64,000 nt of DNA, taken from assembly GCA_034766995.1 (NCBI GenBank), contig CM068315.1, positions 21,342,844-21,406,843 of the forward strand, read 5' to 3'. Shown one piece after another: positions 33,346-45,018 of the stretch. A program made the translations under genes and the position numbers. The notes under the pieces were generated by a model, which saw only the letters and a list, made by a program, of their open reading frames with translations, was not told the origin of the DNA and made no database searches. Each line of letters begins with the position of its first letter. Within the stretch, counting starts at the first letter, position 1. This stretch comes from Acanthacorydalis orientalis. Its lineage: Eukaryota > Arthropoda > Insecta > Megaloptera > Corydalidae.

Positions 33346-34989
33346 AACATTAAAAAGTATTTATATTTTCTTCCAATTAGTTTACAATGATATTAATAAT
33401 GCATACTCATATATTGATGAAAAAAATAAAATGATACGTTTTCAAAAATAATAATAATTCACTAGTATTAAAAAGGTAACAAAAACAAATAACTACAATA
33501 TATAAAAGCCCCTATTTTTAATAACTTCAGCACAATTGCGTGGCATTAATGAAATCAAATTTAAAATGGTGGTAAAAAGTATGAGAACCAAAGTTGTAGA
33601 TAATGAAATTCTCTACAAAATATTTTTTTAATTTCTTTTGTAGCTACAAGAGGAAGTGTTATATTTTTTTTAAAAAAAAACGGAATTTAACATTTTTTTC
33701 GTGCTGGTTACGACAGCATAAGATCTGATATTTCACAAAAGTGCAATTATACTTTAGATTCCCCCACACCATTCCACAACCACGATTAAACGGTCCATTT
33801 TGATTTAAGGATAGGCCGGAATTTCAGCTAGGTCCACTGGACTAAGAAATAAAAAAATCTTCTAAGTATAAAAACAAAGATTGTTTTCTGTTTTAGTACT
33901 CTGACTATGATGACAATGCAAATACTGACTGACAAAATGCATATTAGCAACATGCAAATTCAATTAATAATCAATTATTAAACATTCTTTTTAGAATTTA
34001 TTTATAATTTGGGGTGAGTAAAAAAAGAATTGTGAAACGAATGTGTATATATAGTATATATATACACATTCGTTAGTCAATAGAAGTGAACACACCAGAA
34101 TATACCTCAGAAAATCATAAAAAAATATTCAAAAATAAATTACGAAAGAAAAAAAATATATGCAAAAGAAAGTAGATATCCTCATTGAAGTATTTTAAAA
34201 AATAACAATTTAATATTTAAAATTTTCTATGATCACAGTTTTTGTTTTTTTGTTTATAACGGTCTAAGGGTGTGTCGACATTTAAGATCATTAGCGCCCG
34301 AATCTCAGTTTTGCATTAACAAAATTAAAATAAAGCTATTACGATACACTAAACGTAGACCATCAGCAATCATCTATACCAAATCATAATAAATCCATCG
34401 CAAAGTAAGTCACACGCTGAAATAATGTCTTCATTTTTATTACATCAGACCATAAAACCCAGTTTCGTTAAATTAAATATTATTTAATTATTTTTTATAT
34501 AATATAATTATTTTTTATACATTTTTCGCAAGATTAAAGTGACAATATTTATTAAGCAACGTAGACTTCCACTCCTTTCCACCATTTACAAATTTGCTTT
34601 CTTTCAAAGACTTCATTGATCTTAGTGACTAATGGGTTTTTCTACGACAAAATTTAATATTTTTGTCGGTTGCTGATTTTGATTTTTTTTGTATATCATA
34701 CCAGTCTCTTTCATTCATCTAAAGGAGAAAGCAATTTTGGCTGAGGGCCTCGGGACGTAGATACATTATTATATGTTTTTAATAGTTTTTTTTAAAGTGA
34801 TTAATTAAAGACATATTTTTTGCAGCTAGTTTTGTTGTAAATACGAACTGAAGTAGGAAAAATTAACATTTTTAATAACAGTCAATAAAATTTTATAAAT
34901 AAACTACGAAATACGTCAAATTAAAACGGTCGTTTAGAATAACCAATACAAACACATACTATGTCAATACCCAAGAATTAAACTAATTA
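33346..34989. other. Gap with a near-perfect palindrome
   Basis: Noncoding. 34036-34053 and 34057-34074 form a perfect 18-bp inverted repeat (AACGAATGTGTATATATA) with a 3-nt loop. About 33900-34045 weakly resembles the dispersed repeat family. A minus-strand stretch near 34570-34640 reads VTKINEVFERKQICKWWKGV, but I cannot assign it. Confidence 0.5.
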
Positions 34990-35153
34990 TTAGGTGTGGT
35001 TTTAGTTTTCTGAATTCTAACTTTTTTTTTAAAGTGTCATTTTATCGTTTTCATGTTAATATCATTTCAAAGACCATTTTTCGGTCTGTATTTTGGTAAC
35101 ATCGACTTTGGTTTTATTATTAATTTTGCTTCAAATTGGGCCATTGAATTAAA

Positions 35154-35490
35154 GCTGGAAAAGAAGCAAATAAGAGCAATTTTTTCATGACTTCATATGA
35201 CTTCAAAACGGGTGGTAAAGCAGCAGAGACTGCTTGTAAATTAAACGATGCATTTGGTGTGAGTACTGTAAATGGTTACAAAAATTTCGTCCTAGTGACA
35301 ACAGCCTTCAGGCTGTCGTCACTAGGATGAAATCTTTCAAGATGAAGAAGGTTTCGGGCATCCTTCTTCAGTTCATAAAGATCGATTGAAGGCGTTAGTT
35401 GAATCATAACCACACAAAACAGTTCGAGAGCTTGCACAAAAGTTAGGCGTTAGTCCTCCAACAGTTCTGAATCACTTAAAATAGCTAGGA
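35154..35490 (+). pseudogene. Truncated mariner DNA-binding domain
   Basis: The start codon is changed (CTG at the expected ATG), followed by EKKQIRAIFS and a stop. Further on, after the foldback, the frame reads FQDEEGFGHPSSVHKDRLKA, LVES, then a stop and PHKTVRELAQKLGVSPPTV with LNHLK. It contains only the DNA-binding region and cannot be translated as one product. Confidence 0.8.
35290..35327. repeat. 18-bp foldback in mariner MITE
   Basis: Arms 35290-35307 (TCCTAGTGACAACAGCCT) and 35310-35327 are inverse copies with one mismatch around a 2-nt loop. They sit in the KFR.GDE-coding region. Confidence 0.92.
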
Positions 35491-35772
35491 AAGTCAAAAA
35501 AGAAAAATATGTATATTAATTTTAAGGTCATTAACCGCAATTATTTTCCCACTAACCTAATAAAATGTGCATTTTTAAAAACTTTAATGTGTTAAATCAT
35601 GCTGGTTCAAAAATAGTGTAATAAATTCAAGAAAATTTATTACACTAAATTATTTTCTTTCTTAAATGCTCAATTTATCCAGAACAAACATCTTTTACTT
35701 CTCTCGCGGACTTATCAATAATTCTATAAATTAGCAGAAATGTGTTTAGTTTTGCTCATTACTGTATACACT

Positions 35773-35810
35773 TATATATATATATATATATATATACATA
35801 TATATGTATA

Positions 35811-35869
<59 letters not shown>

Positions 35870-35872
35870 ATA
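35773..35872. repeat. (TA)n array
   Basis: TA array with TACATATATGTATATGTACA interruptions near its start. Confidence 0.96.
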
Positions 35873-36215
35873 ATAAAAAAGGTAGTCATCAAATAATTAG
35901 TAGCTTCATTGTTATCAAATGTTCAGAATCCTTGCAGTGGATATTTCTAATAAAAATTCAATTCGTGTTTTCGATAAAATCATTCTGATGAAACGTACAT
36001 TATTAGAATAAAAAAAATAGTTGTGTCACTGTTATTTAATGAACCTACAAAAAATTAAACGAATGAATTTAGATTTTTGCTGAAACAGATTTCGAATATA
36101 AATTAAATTGGAAAATCCGTACACTGTTTGTTTCGCTAAAAATTTTTTATTTTTTATCTTACTGAAAAAAATTAAGAAAATGAGAAATATATACTATTAC
36201 ACTTCGCGTTTTTAC

Positions 36216-36219
<4 letters not shown>
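35873..36219. other. No recognisable gene
   Basis: A+T-rich noncoding DNA. Confidence 0.5.

Positions 36220-36301
<82 letters not shown>
36220..36301. repeat. (TA)n array
   Basis: TA array with one TATG interruption. Confidence 0.96.
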
Positions 36302-36304
<3 letters not shown>

Positions 36305-36489
36305 AATTGGCACGAAATGTAAATGTACCGTTGTTGTTCTGCTAACCCTAATCTTTGTTACCATTCATACGATTCTCAGAAAAAATAACGTATGAAGTCG
36401 TCATGGGTGATATATAACACATTAGATTTTTCAATTGTGTATTATTAAAATACTTTAGATTTTTACTAGTAATTTAATGCTATTATATT

Positions 36490-38021
36490 GATACACTCTT
36501 TACAATTATCGCAAAATATATGGCATTTTTATGCTCACTATATATATTTTTCTTACAATTTTCACATACCGAGTATGTTGTACGGTCTTTTCCGACACAT
36601 ATTTGACACCGAGCTCCTGAGGACATTTTTCTCTTTTTTATACTAGATATTTCTGTTGGAGTGAATAGTTATGAAAATCCTTCAGGTGCATTAGCATCTT
36701 ACTGAAGGCTGTTGATAAGGTGAAGTGATGCACTGCTGCATAGTTACTTCGGTCGTCACAGTATTTCTTCATGCACTAACTGAGATCCAAGTTTTTCCAG
36801 ATACAAACGTCTTCAAAATTATTTATTTTTATTTCAAGCCGGTTCCGTTTCTAACCATAGAACATAAGCGTTGGCCCCAGATATGTCAATTATATTGAAA
36901 AATAAACATAATGAGGAGCGGTTGGTTTTCCTTTTTACTGTGTAAGTACTGACCTCATGGTCCAATATATTAACACTTGCTTTTGTCTTGTTATAAAAAT
37001 CAATTATATCTGAAATTTTTTTTCAGAAAAAGTTGTATTATACTGATAAAGAGTACTCATTACTCTAACAATCTTACATTTTTTGGGAACATATTCCACC
37101 AAAGTTACCTTATCCGTGAAATAAAAATTGCTGTAATATACTTGTCGCCGGCGAATATCTTCTTTTGTTAGAACAAATAAAAATGCTTTATTAGATCACA
37201 TCGTATCAATGATTGTATTTTTCTTCCTCAATAATCCTATAGCAAGATCGTAGGATGTGAAAAAATTATCGCAGTTAATATTTTGACCTTTTAGGTCATT
37301 TACAAAATCAAGAACTATCTCTCTATCCTTGATTTTGTTCTAGTGCCTCATCTGGTCTTTTTCCCGTATACAGTTGCATATTTCAAGCAAATTTTGTTCT
37401 ACTATCACATATAGCCTAAAAATTTTTTCCATACTTTGCAGACTTCGCAGGCATATACTGTCTAAATAGACATGGACCTCGAAAAGTGACCAGCTGTTCA
37501 TCTACAGTGATATTTTCATATGGTGTATACAAGTGAAGAAGGTTATTTACCCACTTAATCTATAAATGACAGATAGCGGTCACTTTGTCATGAGCTTAGT
37601 ATCCGTGTCGATCTCTTTTATCATCAAAACTATTAACTCTAGTGAGTTTTTCAAAATACTTCTTGGATGTAGTGGCTTAAAAATATTAGTCGACCCTTAC
37701 TGTCATCCCATATGTTATCAGTAGATCCTCCATGAGATTTATAAACACCGGCTCAAATGAGTATTCCAATATATGCTTAGATTTTAATATGACCCACGTC
37801 TTTTCAATTTTCATCAAATACTCGATGACCCTCTATATTCGTATTTTCAATAACAATTTTTGTATAGGTTGAGTAAAGTATAATTCAAAAGTATCTTTGA
37901 TGCTTCCTATTCGAAAGGTAGTGTAACGTGTTATTCCAACTTTATCCTTTATTATATTTTCAACTAGTGTATTTCTTTGTTGATTGTTCAATACATTTGT
38001 CCATGTAACTTTCTTATCTTT

Positions 38022-38080
<59 letters not shown>

Positions 38081-38200
38081 CTTTAAGGGTCCTTCTGAAA
38101 TGAGCACGTTATTTTTGTCATTCTCGGAGATATCACTGATTTCTGAAAACAGTTCTTACTTATCTTCTTCGTGTGTCATGGCCCATACGTGACTCATTAA
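36490..38200 (-). pseudogene. piggyBac transposase pseudogene
   Basis: On the minus strand: an N-terminal acidic region (MSHVWAMTHEEDK near 38195), the TA array, then VTWTNVLNNQQRNTLVENII. Next are a DTFELYSTYTKIVIENTN-like block, AYIGILI.AGVYKSHGGSTD (about 37730), DNIWDDSKGR, IKWVNNLLHLYTPYENITVD and DEQLVTFRG (about 37510, the conserved DE.L..F.GR piggyBac block). CDNFFTSYDLAIGLLRKKNT follows (about 37270, matching the DN.FTS..L block), then a degraded stretch. The end is a Cys-rich tail GARCQICVGKDRTTYSVCEN and CKK (36620-36540), the zinc-ribbon-like C-terminus of piggyBac transposases. Many stops and frameshifts. It is long dead. Confidence 0.85.
38023..38079. repeat. (TA)n array inside piggyBac gene
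   Basis: Pure TA array lying between the N-terminal region and the VTWTNV block, so it arose or was inserted after the gene died. Confidence 0.96.
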
Positions 38201-38464
38201 TGTACGTGCGTTTTATAAGCACTCTACTTATATATAAACATTCAAAATTATATGACGGATGAAATTTCATCCGAACACCGCTAGTTTTTCATGTATTGAA
38301 ACATAAATAATTTTATATATTTAATATTAGCTCTTATAAGCTGTGATTATAGTTTTAAACAAATATCAAAGAGCACAAAATTGTAACTTGTAACTTTAGA
38401 TAGTTATAGTATGTCAAAAATGAAAATTCGGGTGAAAATTCACCCCAGGATCGTTGAGGGTTAA

Positions 38465-40500
38465 ATTAAATAGTTATTCATAATAAAACTAACATTTTTA
38501 CTGAACCAAGTACTAATAAATTTGAATCAATAATAAACTAATTTAAATGTTATTTTTGGGATTTACTTTGTATGTTACTTTTACCATTCTTTTTAATAAT
38601 AAAAACTCGCATTTTTCGTCACTTTGTCCGCAGGACATCTATGCAGGATATCTATATCTATGATGACGAGAATTTTTGTTTTGTCAGCTCATAGGTTTCA
38701 AGTTTAATTCATTAAGTTTCGTTCTTAGGTATTTTTTATGTTGAAATACATTATGTTTTAAATATCAATAAACAGTTTTTTTCTGTTTCTTTCTATTTTC
38801 CCGTCAATTTCGACGAGCTATGTACTAATTAAATATATAATTACTTAACTTTAACCAACATTTCTAAATCTTCCATATTTCAAATTTAAATTTCATTTAT
38901 AAAAAGTATGCTATTGAAAGTTGTTAAAAGATAATATTGCTATTGGTCACTTTTTATTAATTTTAGTAATAAGATTTAAAAAATAAATAAATATTTTCAT
39001 ATACCTTGTCAAGTTAATAATCTAAAAAGTATAGTTAGGAGTAAAAAAAATGTGCTTAGACTAATACATATTTTAATAATAGAAATTATTTATTCGTTTA
39101 GATACATATATCAATAAATGAATATAAGGTAAAAATTCAAATTCAACACTTTCTTTTTTCATGATTTATATACTCAAATCAAGGATTTAAAGAACTTTCC
39201 TGATCGTTCTTGAATTAACATTCTAAAAAGTTCACAAATATCTATATGTCTATATAAACGTTCGAACACAAAAAATTTTAAGAATTTTTCCGGCATTACC
39301 TTCTAGAAGATTTCATAATTTCTCAGTTAATCTTCTTCTGGCTCATTTGTCACACTACTGTTATATATTATCTTTAAGATCTTTTATGTTTTATTTTTTC
39401 AAAAAAAATGCAGTTTTAAAACGGGGTTTTCTAACTGAAAAACTCTCTCAAACACATAATAATAATCAGCCATTATACAACTTCAACTCACGAACAAAAA
39501 TGTTTACTTCTTATAATTAAGTAGATAATTTTTATACATACTATCATTCAATCAAGAAATAAACTATTTTAATGAAAAAAAATCTGGTTTGATATTAGTG
39601 AAATATTTTTTACATTAATGTAACATTGAAAGTATTAAATACTGGTAAATACAGTATGCAATTTTTTTTTGTTACATCAATGATATAAGATAATTTAATA
39701 CACTTTCGTGTTTCATCAACAGAAATGGTATAAATGGACCGAAATATTCTTGTACAATTTGAAATATACTTAACAATAACTTATGTATTAATCTGCTATT
39801 ATATAAAAAAAAATCCTATGTTAATGAATATCTATATTTAGAACTACATTTTGTTTTTAAATACAATTAGTAGCGCAAATCTTAATTAAAAAGAATGACA
39901 CTTCAGTACTCGGTATTAATTAGCCTTTTTAAATTGATAATTTTCACTGCAGTAATAAAATTTGTAAATGTGTACAAAAAACTGACAATAAGGAAGATTA
40001 AGAAATGTTCATTTATATAGTTATATTTTATTTGTATTGTAAATAATTAAAAGTTTATTGCTCAGTAAATTATCGTGTAGTATTTTTTTCGATTGATTTA
40101 TATTAAATAAACTTTTATGATTATAAGAGTCTTAAAAATTATGTAAAAATACTATCAAGAAAACTAATTATATTTTTACTAATTCGATTTGCAAGTTTAT
40201 TTTACAATTCAATTTTATTCCAAAGACATTTTTATAACTTTGAACTTGTCATAAATAATATATACTGAAAATATGCTTGTTATATAGTTAAATACAAACA
40301 TTTAAACATTTACTTTCGCTAAAGACAATTATTTTTCTGTTAATTACACAACTTAATGTAAAAACTGCATCAAAGAAACCTACCATTTTAAAAACCATCA
40401 TTGCTCTTAAATTATAGATAACAAATTAAACCAAATTTTAATTTCTAAAATAAAAAAGAAGAATAATTTTGTAACAAAAGTTATTTTTTAGTAATAGTTT
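38465..40500. other. No recognisable gene
   Basis: About 2 kb of A+T-rich noncoding DNA without a TA array, a terminal repeat or an ORF that I can recognise. Confidence 0.5.
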
Positions 40501-40520
40501 ATATATATATATATATATAT
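40501..40520. repeat. Short (TA)n
   Basis: (TA)10 tract, just left of the hAT-like element. Confidence 0.9.
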
Positions 40521-40539
40521 GAATTGGTATTACCATACC

Positions 40540-40958
40540 CAGGGCCGGATTTACACAAGATGCTGCCCTTAGGCCACCAATCAAATGATGCGCCTTCCCC
40601 TCCCCAAATTTTATCCAAATGAATTAAAAGAAATCCGTGACTGTTGGTAATTTTGAGAACATTTCAACAGAAAAAATTTAATTTTCACTAAAAAAATTGT
40701 GCAATTTTCCATTTATTTAATTTATTTAAAAAATGCAAATTATGAAGTTCTATTATGTAACTTTAAAAAACAAAATTTGAACTACAATTTTTTTTAGATT
40801 TAATTTTTTATTTCACATTTGAGCTACCTGCACATCCAAATTACGATCAAAAAAAATTTTCTGCTTTCTAACATTTGTTGCCCATCAAAATTTTCCGCTA
40901 CGCAACATTTTCCACCCTGGGCAGTGGTCCATGTTGTCACTGTCTAAATTCTACGCTG
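40540..40958. mobile_element. hAT-like MITE
   Basis: 419 bp. The left end is CAGGGCCGGATTTACACAAG, then a GCTGCCCTTAGGCC block. The right end, read inward, is CAGCGTAGAATTTAGACAGT, then a CCACTGCCCAGGGTGG block. Flanking 8-mers ACCATACC (40532-40539) and AACATATC (40959-40966) agree at 6 of 8 positions, as expected for an old 8-bp target duplication. CAGGGCCGG..TTA termini are typical of hAT elements. It is noncoding inside. An open frame at 40875-41105 overlaps its end and is not a gene. Confidence 0.75.
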
Positions 40959-42795
40959 AACATATCATACCTCAAGTATCATACAAAAATTCGTACACTT
41001 TTTCTGAATAGAATATCGAGTAAGAACAAAATATATTTAAAGTATAATCTATCCCATTTAGAGTGTAAAATGTTTTCAATAAATAATTATATAATATCTA
41101 TGTGAATATTTTGATAAGCAAGAAAATTAATAAATGCAGTGAGACAGATAAAAATTGTTTACTTAAGACATTCAAAGAAGTGTCAAATCACTATTTCTAT
41201 CATCACAACATGTATTTATTTCATGTAACTACTGTTCTTTCTAATTACTCTATATAAAAAAAATATTTTTTCTACTTCTCTCTCGTGTTTATAATAAGTA
41301 AAAGTTTTGAAACTTCTGATAATGATAGTTAATTATTCATAAACATAGAATTTCTTATTTGCATCTTTATTGTATTTGTTAATACTCTAAAAATAATAGA
41401 TCTATAAGAGAAAATATTTACACTTCTCTTAATATTTCATTTGAGATTTTTAGAAGTTAATTATCAGACTGTACATATTAGCTTCATGGAAGTATGTATA
41501 ATTTGCAAATTATCAAGAGCAACACCAACATCGATATCAAAAAGAAATCTATATCAAACATTTTATACTTTTTTACCGGTTTAATAACAAAAACATTATG
41601 AATTATGATTTTCTTTAACCCAAAAAAATACAAAGATGATAGCTATTGCAGTCAAATTAATAATTTAAGTAAAGTAGTTCATGATTAACCAAAAGATAAA
41701 GATATTTTCTTGCAAGTACTCTGGACCATATGTTGCAATGAATACTTTGGAAAAATTCGTTTAAATTATTTAAATTGTAGTAAAAATTCAGTTCGGTTAA
41801 AAAGTCTTCGATTTTCTACTATATTGCTTTAAGTTTACACTATTAGATTCCCATTTACGTATATAAAATTATCTTCAAAACTTCTTTAATGTTAACAAAT
41901 TGATGACAAAAAACAAGAGATTTCATTTTTATGAACGTATACGTTGACGACAGAAAACAAGAAAATTCTTTTTAAATTGAAGAGACAAAGTTTGGAAAAA
42001 TTATGAATTTCAAAAAAATTGAAATGTCTTTAAATTTTAACAATAATATGGTACTGTAATTTTGAATCGTTAAAATTCCCCATCACATAATAATATATAT
42101 TTTTTAGTAAGTTTTACCTGTTAGCAATATGTTAATAAGCGCACTTTTTTCAAAAAAGCCGGTGTTATAGAATTTATAGAAATTACCAAAAATAAAAACT
42201 AGTTATAAGTAAACGTTGAAATTATTCTATCATTAAAAATATTTGTAGCGTAAAAATAATAAAAAAAAATGTGTAAACAACGATAGAACTTTCAGTTTCG
42301 TTTGTGTTTTGCAATTCATGTAATACCAAGTGTTCTCCTCTAGTTAAAGATATTATATTAGAGTTCATTATCTCTGAATTAGTGATAATATTAATATATT
42401 ATTTTATATATATTATTTATTTTCCTTGAAAGTATTTTTTCTTTCTTTTGTAAATGTCTATAATAACGTTTAAATTTATTTCATATTTAAAAGAGCTGGA
42501 ATAGTTATATATTTTTTTCTTTGCAGGTAAGCTAATAATGAAAAATCTAAAAATAACTCGTAAGTAAATTGTAACGAAGATATTTTTTTTAATTTAAGTT
42601 TGAGGCTGCAAACCATATATATTTCCATTGAAGGAAAGTTATAAGATTTGCATTTAATATTCTTTGATCTATGTATACAAAGAACAACCTAAAAAATTAC
42701 AAAACTACTCTCTTATATGTAATTCTTCCTAAATAATATTTATATTTTTTTACTTTTTATTTTATCATACATTCACACATACATCATACATTCAC

Positions 42796-42800
<5 letters not shown>
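40959..42800. other. No recognisable gene
   Basis: A+T-rich noncoding DNA. Confidence 0.5.

Positions 42801-42836
<36 letters not shown>
42801..42836. repeat. (TA)n microsatellite
   Basis: TA array of about 36 bp. Confidence 0.95.
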
Positions 42837-42837
<1 letters not shown>

Positions 42838-43268
42838 CTATATTAAATAGTCCTTCACATAAGTAAAGCTTTAATTTATTATACAGATACATCGTTTGAC
42901 ATTTAGAGCAAAGTTTATCGAAATGACTCAAAGCTTCAAGTTTTTTTTCAATTTAATAAAATAATTTTTTACCATTAACTCTCATATAAGAAATATATGT
43001 ATTATGTATTAAATTATTTTGTTATATATTATATTATTATTAATTTTATTATTATTAACTGGATTTCAAAACAAATTTCAACATTTTATTTATTTTTCAG
43101 CTACATTTAACTTTGTATACTATATGAAATAATTCAAAAAAGTGCTTTTCTTATTATTCTTTATCTTTCTATTGCTTACTTTTGCAATACATTTCATTTT
43201 TAATTTAACACGATGCCAAATTATTATTTTTTGTTGATATACATTTATATATATACATATATATATAT
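42837..43268. other. No recognisable gene
   Basis: A+T-rich noncoding DNA, ending in a short TA tract that abuts the next MITE. Confidence 0.5.
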
Positions 43269-43461
43269 ATAGATTCAACTTAGGCCTCCATAGGAAAATA
43301 TTAAAAAAAATAAAAAAATTAAAAAAAACATGTTATTTCCCATTTAATATGTTAATTTAATTGTATTTTAGTATTGAATACTATATAAAAAATAACATCA
43401 CTTTTCTTAACCCCTGCATCCGTTTTTAATACTTTCATGTGGAACTCTAAATTGAATCCCT
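43269..43461. mobile_element. TA-flanked MITE, family A copy 2
   Basis: About 193 bp. The left end ATTCAACTTAGGCCTCCATA and the right end read inward (GATTCAATTTAGAGTTCCAC) match the termini of 15490-15684. The inner core TTAATTGTATTTTAGTATTG is shared. The outermost bases are eroded, so the boundaries are within a few bases. Confidence 0.72.
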
Positions 43462-43475
43462 TTCTCTCTCTGTAT

Positions 43476-43477
<2 letters not shown>

Positions 43478-43530
<53 letters not shown>
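43478..43530. repeat. (TA)n microsatellite
   Basis: TA array ending at the terminal repeat at 43531. Confidence 0.96.
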
Positions 43531-43531
<1 letters not shown>

Positions 43532-43562
43532 GAGGTCAGACAATTAATACTTTTTTAAAAAT
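43531..43562 (+). mobile_element. Isolated mariner TIR
   Basis: CGAGGTCAGACAATTAA directly after a TA array, the same 17 bases that begin the mariner at 46216. The sequence beyond (from about 43548) does not match that element, so this is either a cut-off copy or a different element with the same TIR. I found no partner TIR downstream. Confidence 0.5.
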
Positions 43563-44467
43563 CTCGTTGGCTAATTTCTAAATTTTTATAAAAGTTTCAT
43601 AGGTATTCGTAACCTGAAATAAACTTCTTTTCTATATATTTGAACTATTTCGTACTTCAGTGAAAGCCTTGAAGCAAATAAAAAAGCAGAGAGTTAATAA
43701 AAAATAAAAACTCGTTCGTTACTGAAATTCATACCCTGGTGTCCTAAATAGTTGTATTGAAAGTCATTTTTTATCACCATTTATTGTTACTGAAAATTGC
43801 CTTATATTCTTTTTCATGACCAGGGGGATTCGCCACCAGTCGCTTCGTTCGCTCTCGTTAAATGTTAACAATTTTGAAATGAAAAATTAAAAACGAAATG
43901 AAAATATCGTGTAACGAAATTAATTTTTTGATTTTAAATGAAATCGTGAAAATATTTCAACTGAAAAGAAAACTAATTATAACTTATTGTAAGCTTATTC
44001 TTAAACTTCTTTGTACACGATATTCGTAATTGATTTTTGTTCTTCTGTACGCTTAAATTGGATATCTTACTTAGAGGTACATCTAGAGAGACCAACATAC
44101 TACTATCCGTGTCCTAATATTGTTTCATTGGAATTGACAAACATGAAGTTTCGTGAAAGATCGGAAATGATCTGAAATGGAAATGATTAACATAATACTT
44201 GTTGAGTGTAGCGCGGGAACGGCGTTGCGAGGAGATGGTCTACACGAAACAATTTTAGTTTTAAAGTAATTTTACAATAGAATTATTTTTTATACATAGA
44301 AAGATATTAATATTATTATCATTTGTTTTAAATACACTGCGCTACATTCCAAAACAATGTTTATTTTGTCAATGGTGATAACGCACGATTATGTAAAAAT
44401 GTTTTCTAAGTGAATTCCAAAGTATCAATTAAAGTAACAATTTTAACGTTTTAACTTTCCATGTATA

Positions 44468-44470
<3 letters not shown>
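43563..44470. other. Gap with two GC-richer patches
   Basis: 43822-43862 has GGGGGATTCGCCACCAGTCG followed by CTTCGTTCGCTCTCG. 44205-44250 has TGTAGCGCGGGAACGGCGTT, then GCGAGGAGATGG. Neither is coding as far as I can see. The remainder is A+T-rich. Confidence 0.45.

Positions 44471-44538
<68 letters not shown>
44471..44538. repeat. (TA)n microsatellite
   Basis: Pure TA array of about 68 bp. Confidence 0.97.
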
Positions 44539-44542
<4 letters not shown>

Positions 44543-44896
44543 CTAATAAACAATACCAATATTTTAAATTCTTAGTTTTGTTGCTGAGACAGTTATTTTC
44601 TTTATTAATTCGTATTGTCATTTTAGTAATTCAGTTGCTGTTATATTTCATCATTGAATTTAAGTTTTAAAAAATTTAAAATACTATTATCCCTGTTTTG
44701 AAGGTCATGATAGAAGACATCAATGTACCCAAAAACTATAGCAAACGTCATTATCATTAAATTCCAAAGGCATGAATGTCATTCAATCTCACTTGTATAT
44801 AGTATAGATATATTCATTCGTTCTTCTTGATATACTAGTGGTTTTCTTTTATTTATAATCGTTTTAGAAGAAAATACTATAGAAGGTTTCCTAAAC

Positions 44897-44898
<2 letters not shown>

Positions 44899-44968
<70 letters not shown>

Positions 44969-45018
44969 CATATACATATATATATATACAAAAATACATG
45001 TATATATATATATATATA
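44899..45018. repeat. (TA)n array, compound end
   Basis: About 75 bp of pure TA, then ATACATATACATATATA and ACAAAAATACATGTATA units. Confidence 0.95.

Larger units (their letters stand above)
34990..35560 (+). mobile_element. HTH-only mariner MITE, copy 3
   Basis: 571 bp with TA at 34988-34989 and 35561-35562. The left TIR has lost about 14 bases (TTAGGTGTGGTTTTAG). The right end, read inward, is TTAGGTTAGTGGGAAAATAA. It carries a foldback at 35290-35327. Confidence 0.88.
36346..38460 (-). mobile_element. piggyBac element relic
   Basis: About 2.1 kb. The right (5') end is followed by TTAA (38461-38464), and the terminus read inward is CCCTCAACGATCCTGGGGTG. The left (3') end is CCCTAATCTTTGTTACCATT after CTAA (36342-36345), one base from TTAA. 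Subterminal palindromes lie at 38430-38445 (GGGTGAAAATTCACCC) and about 38255-38272 (CGGATGAAATTTCATCCG). A 57-bp (TA)n array sits inside the gene at 38023-38079. Confidence 0.82.

Noticed and set aside
34570..34640. Possible transposase C-terminus (VTKINEVFERKQICKWWKGV)
   Set aside because: Too short, with no neighbouring motif of any family.
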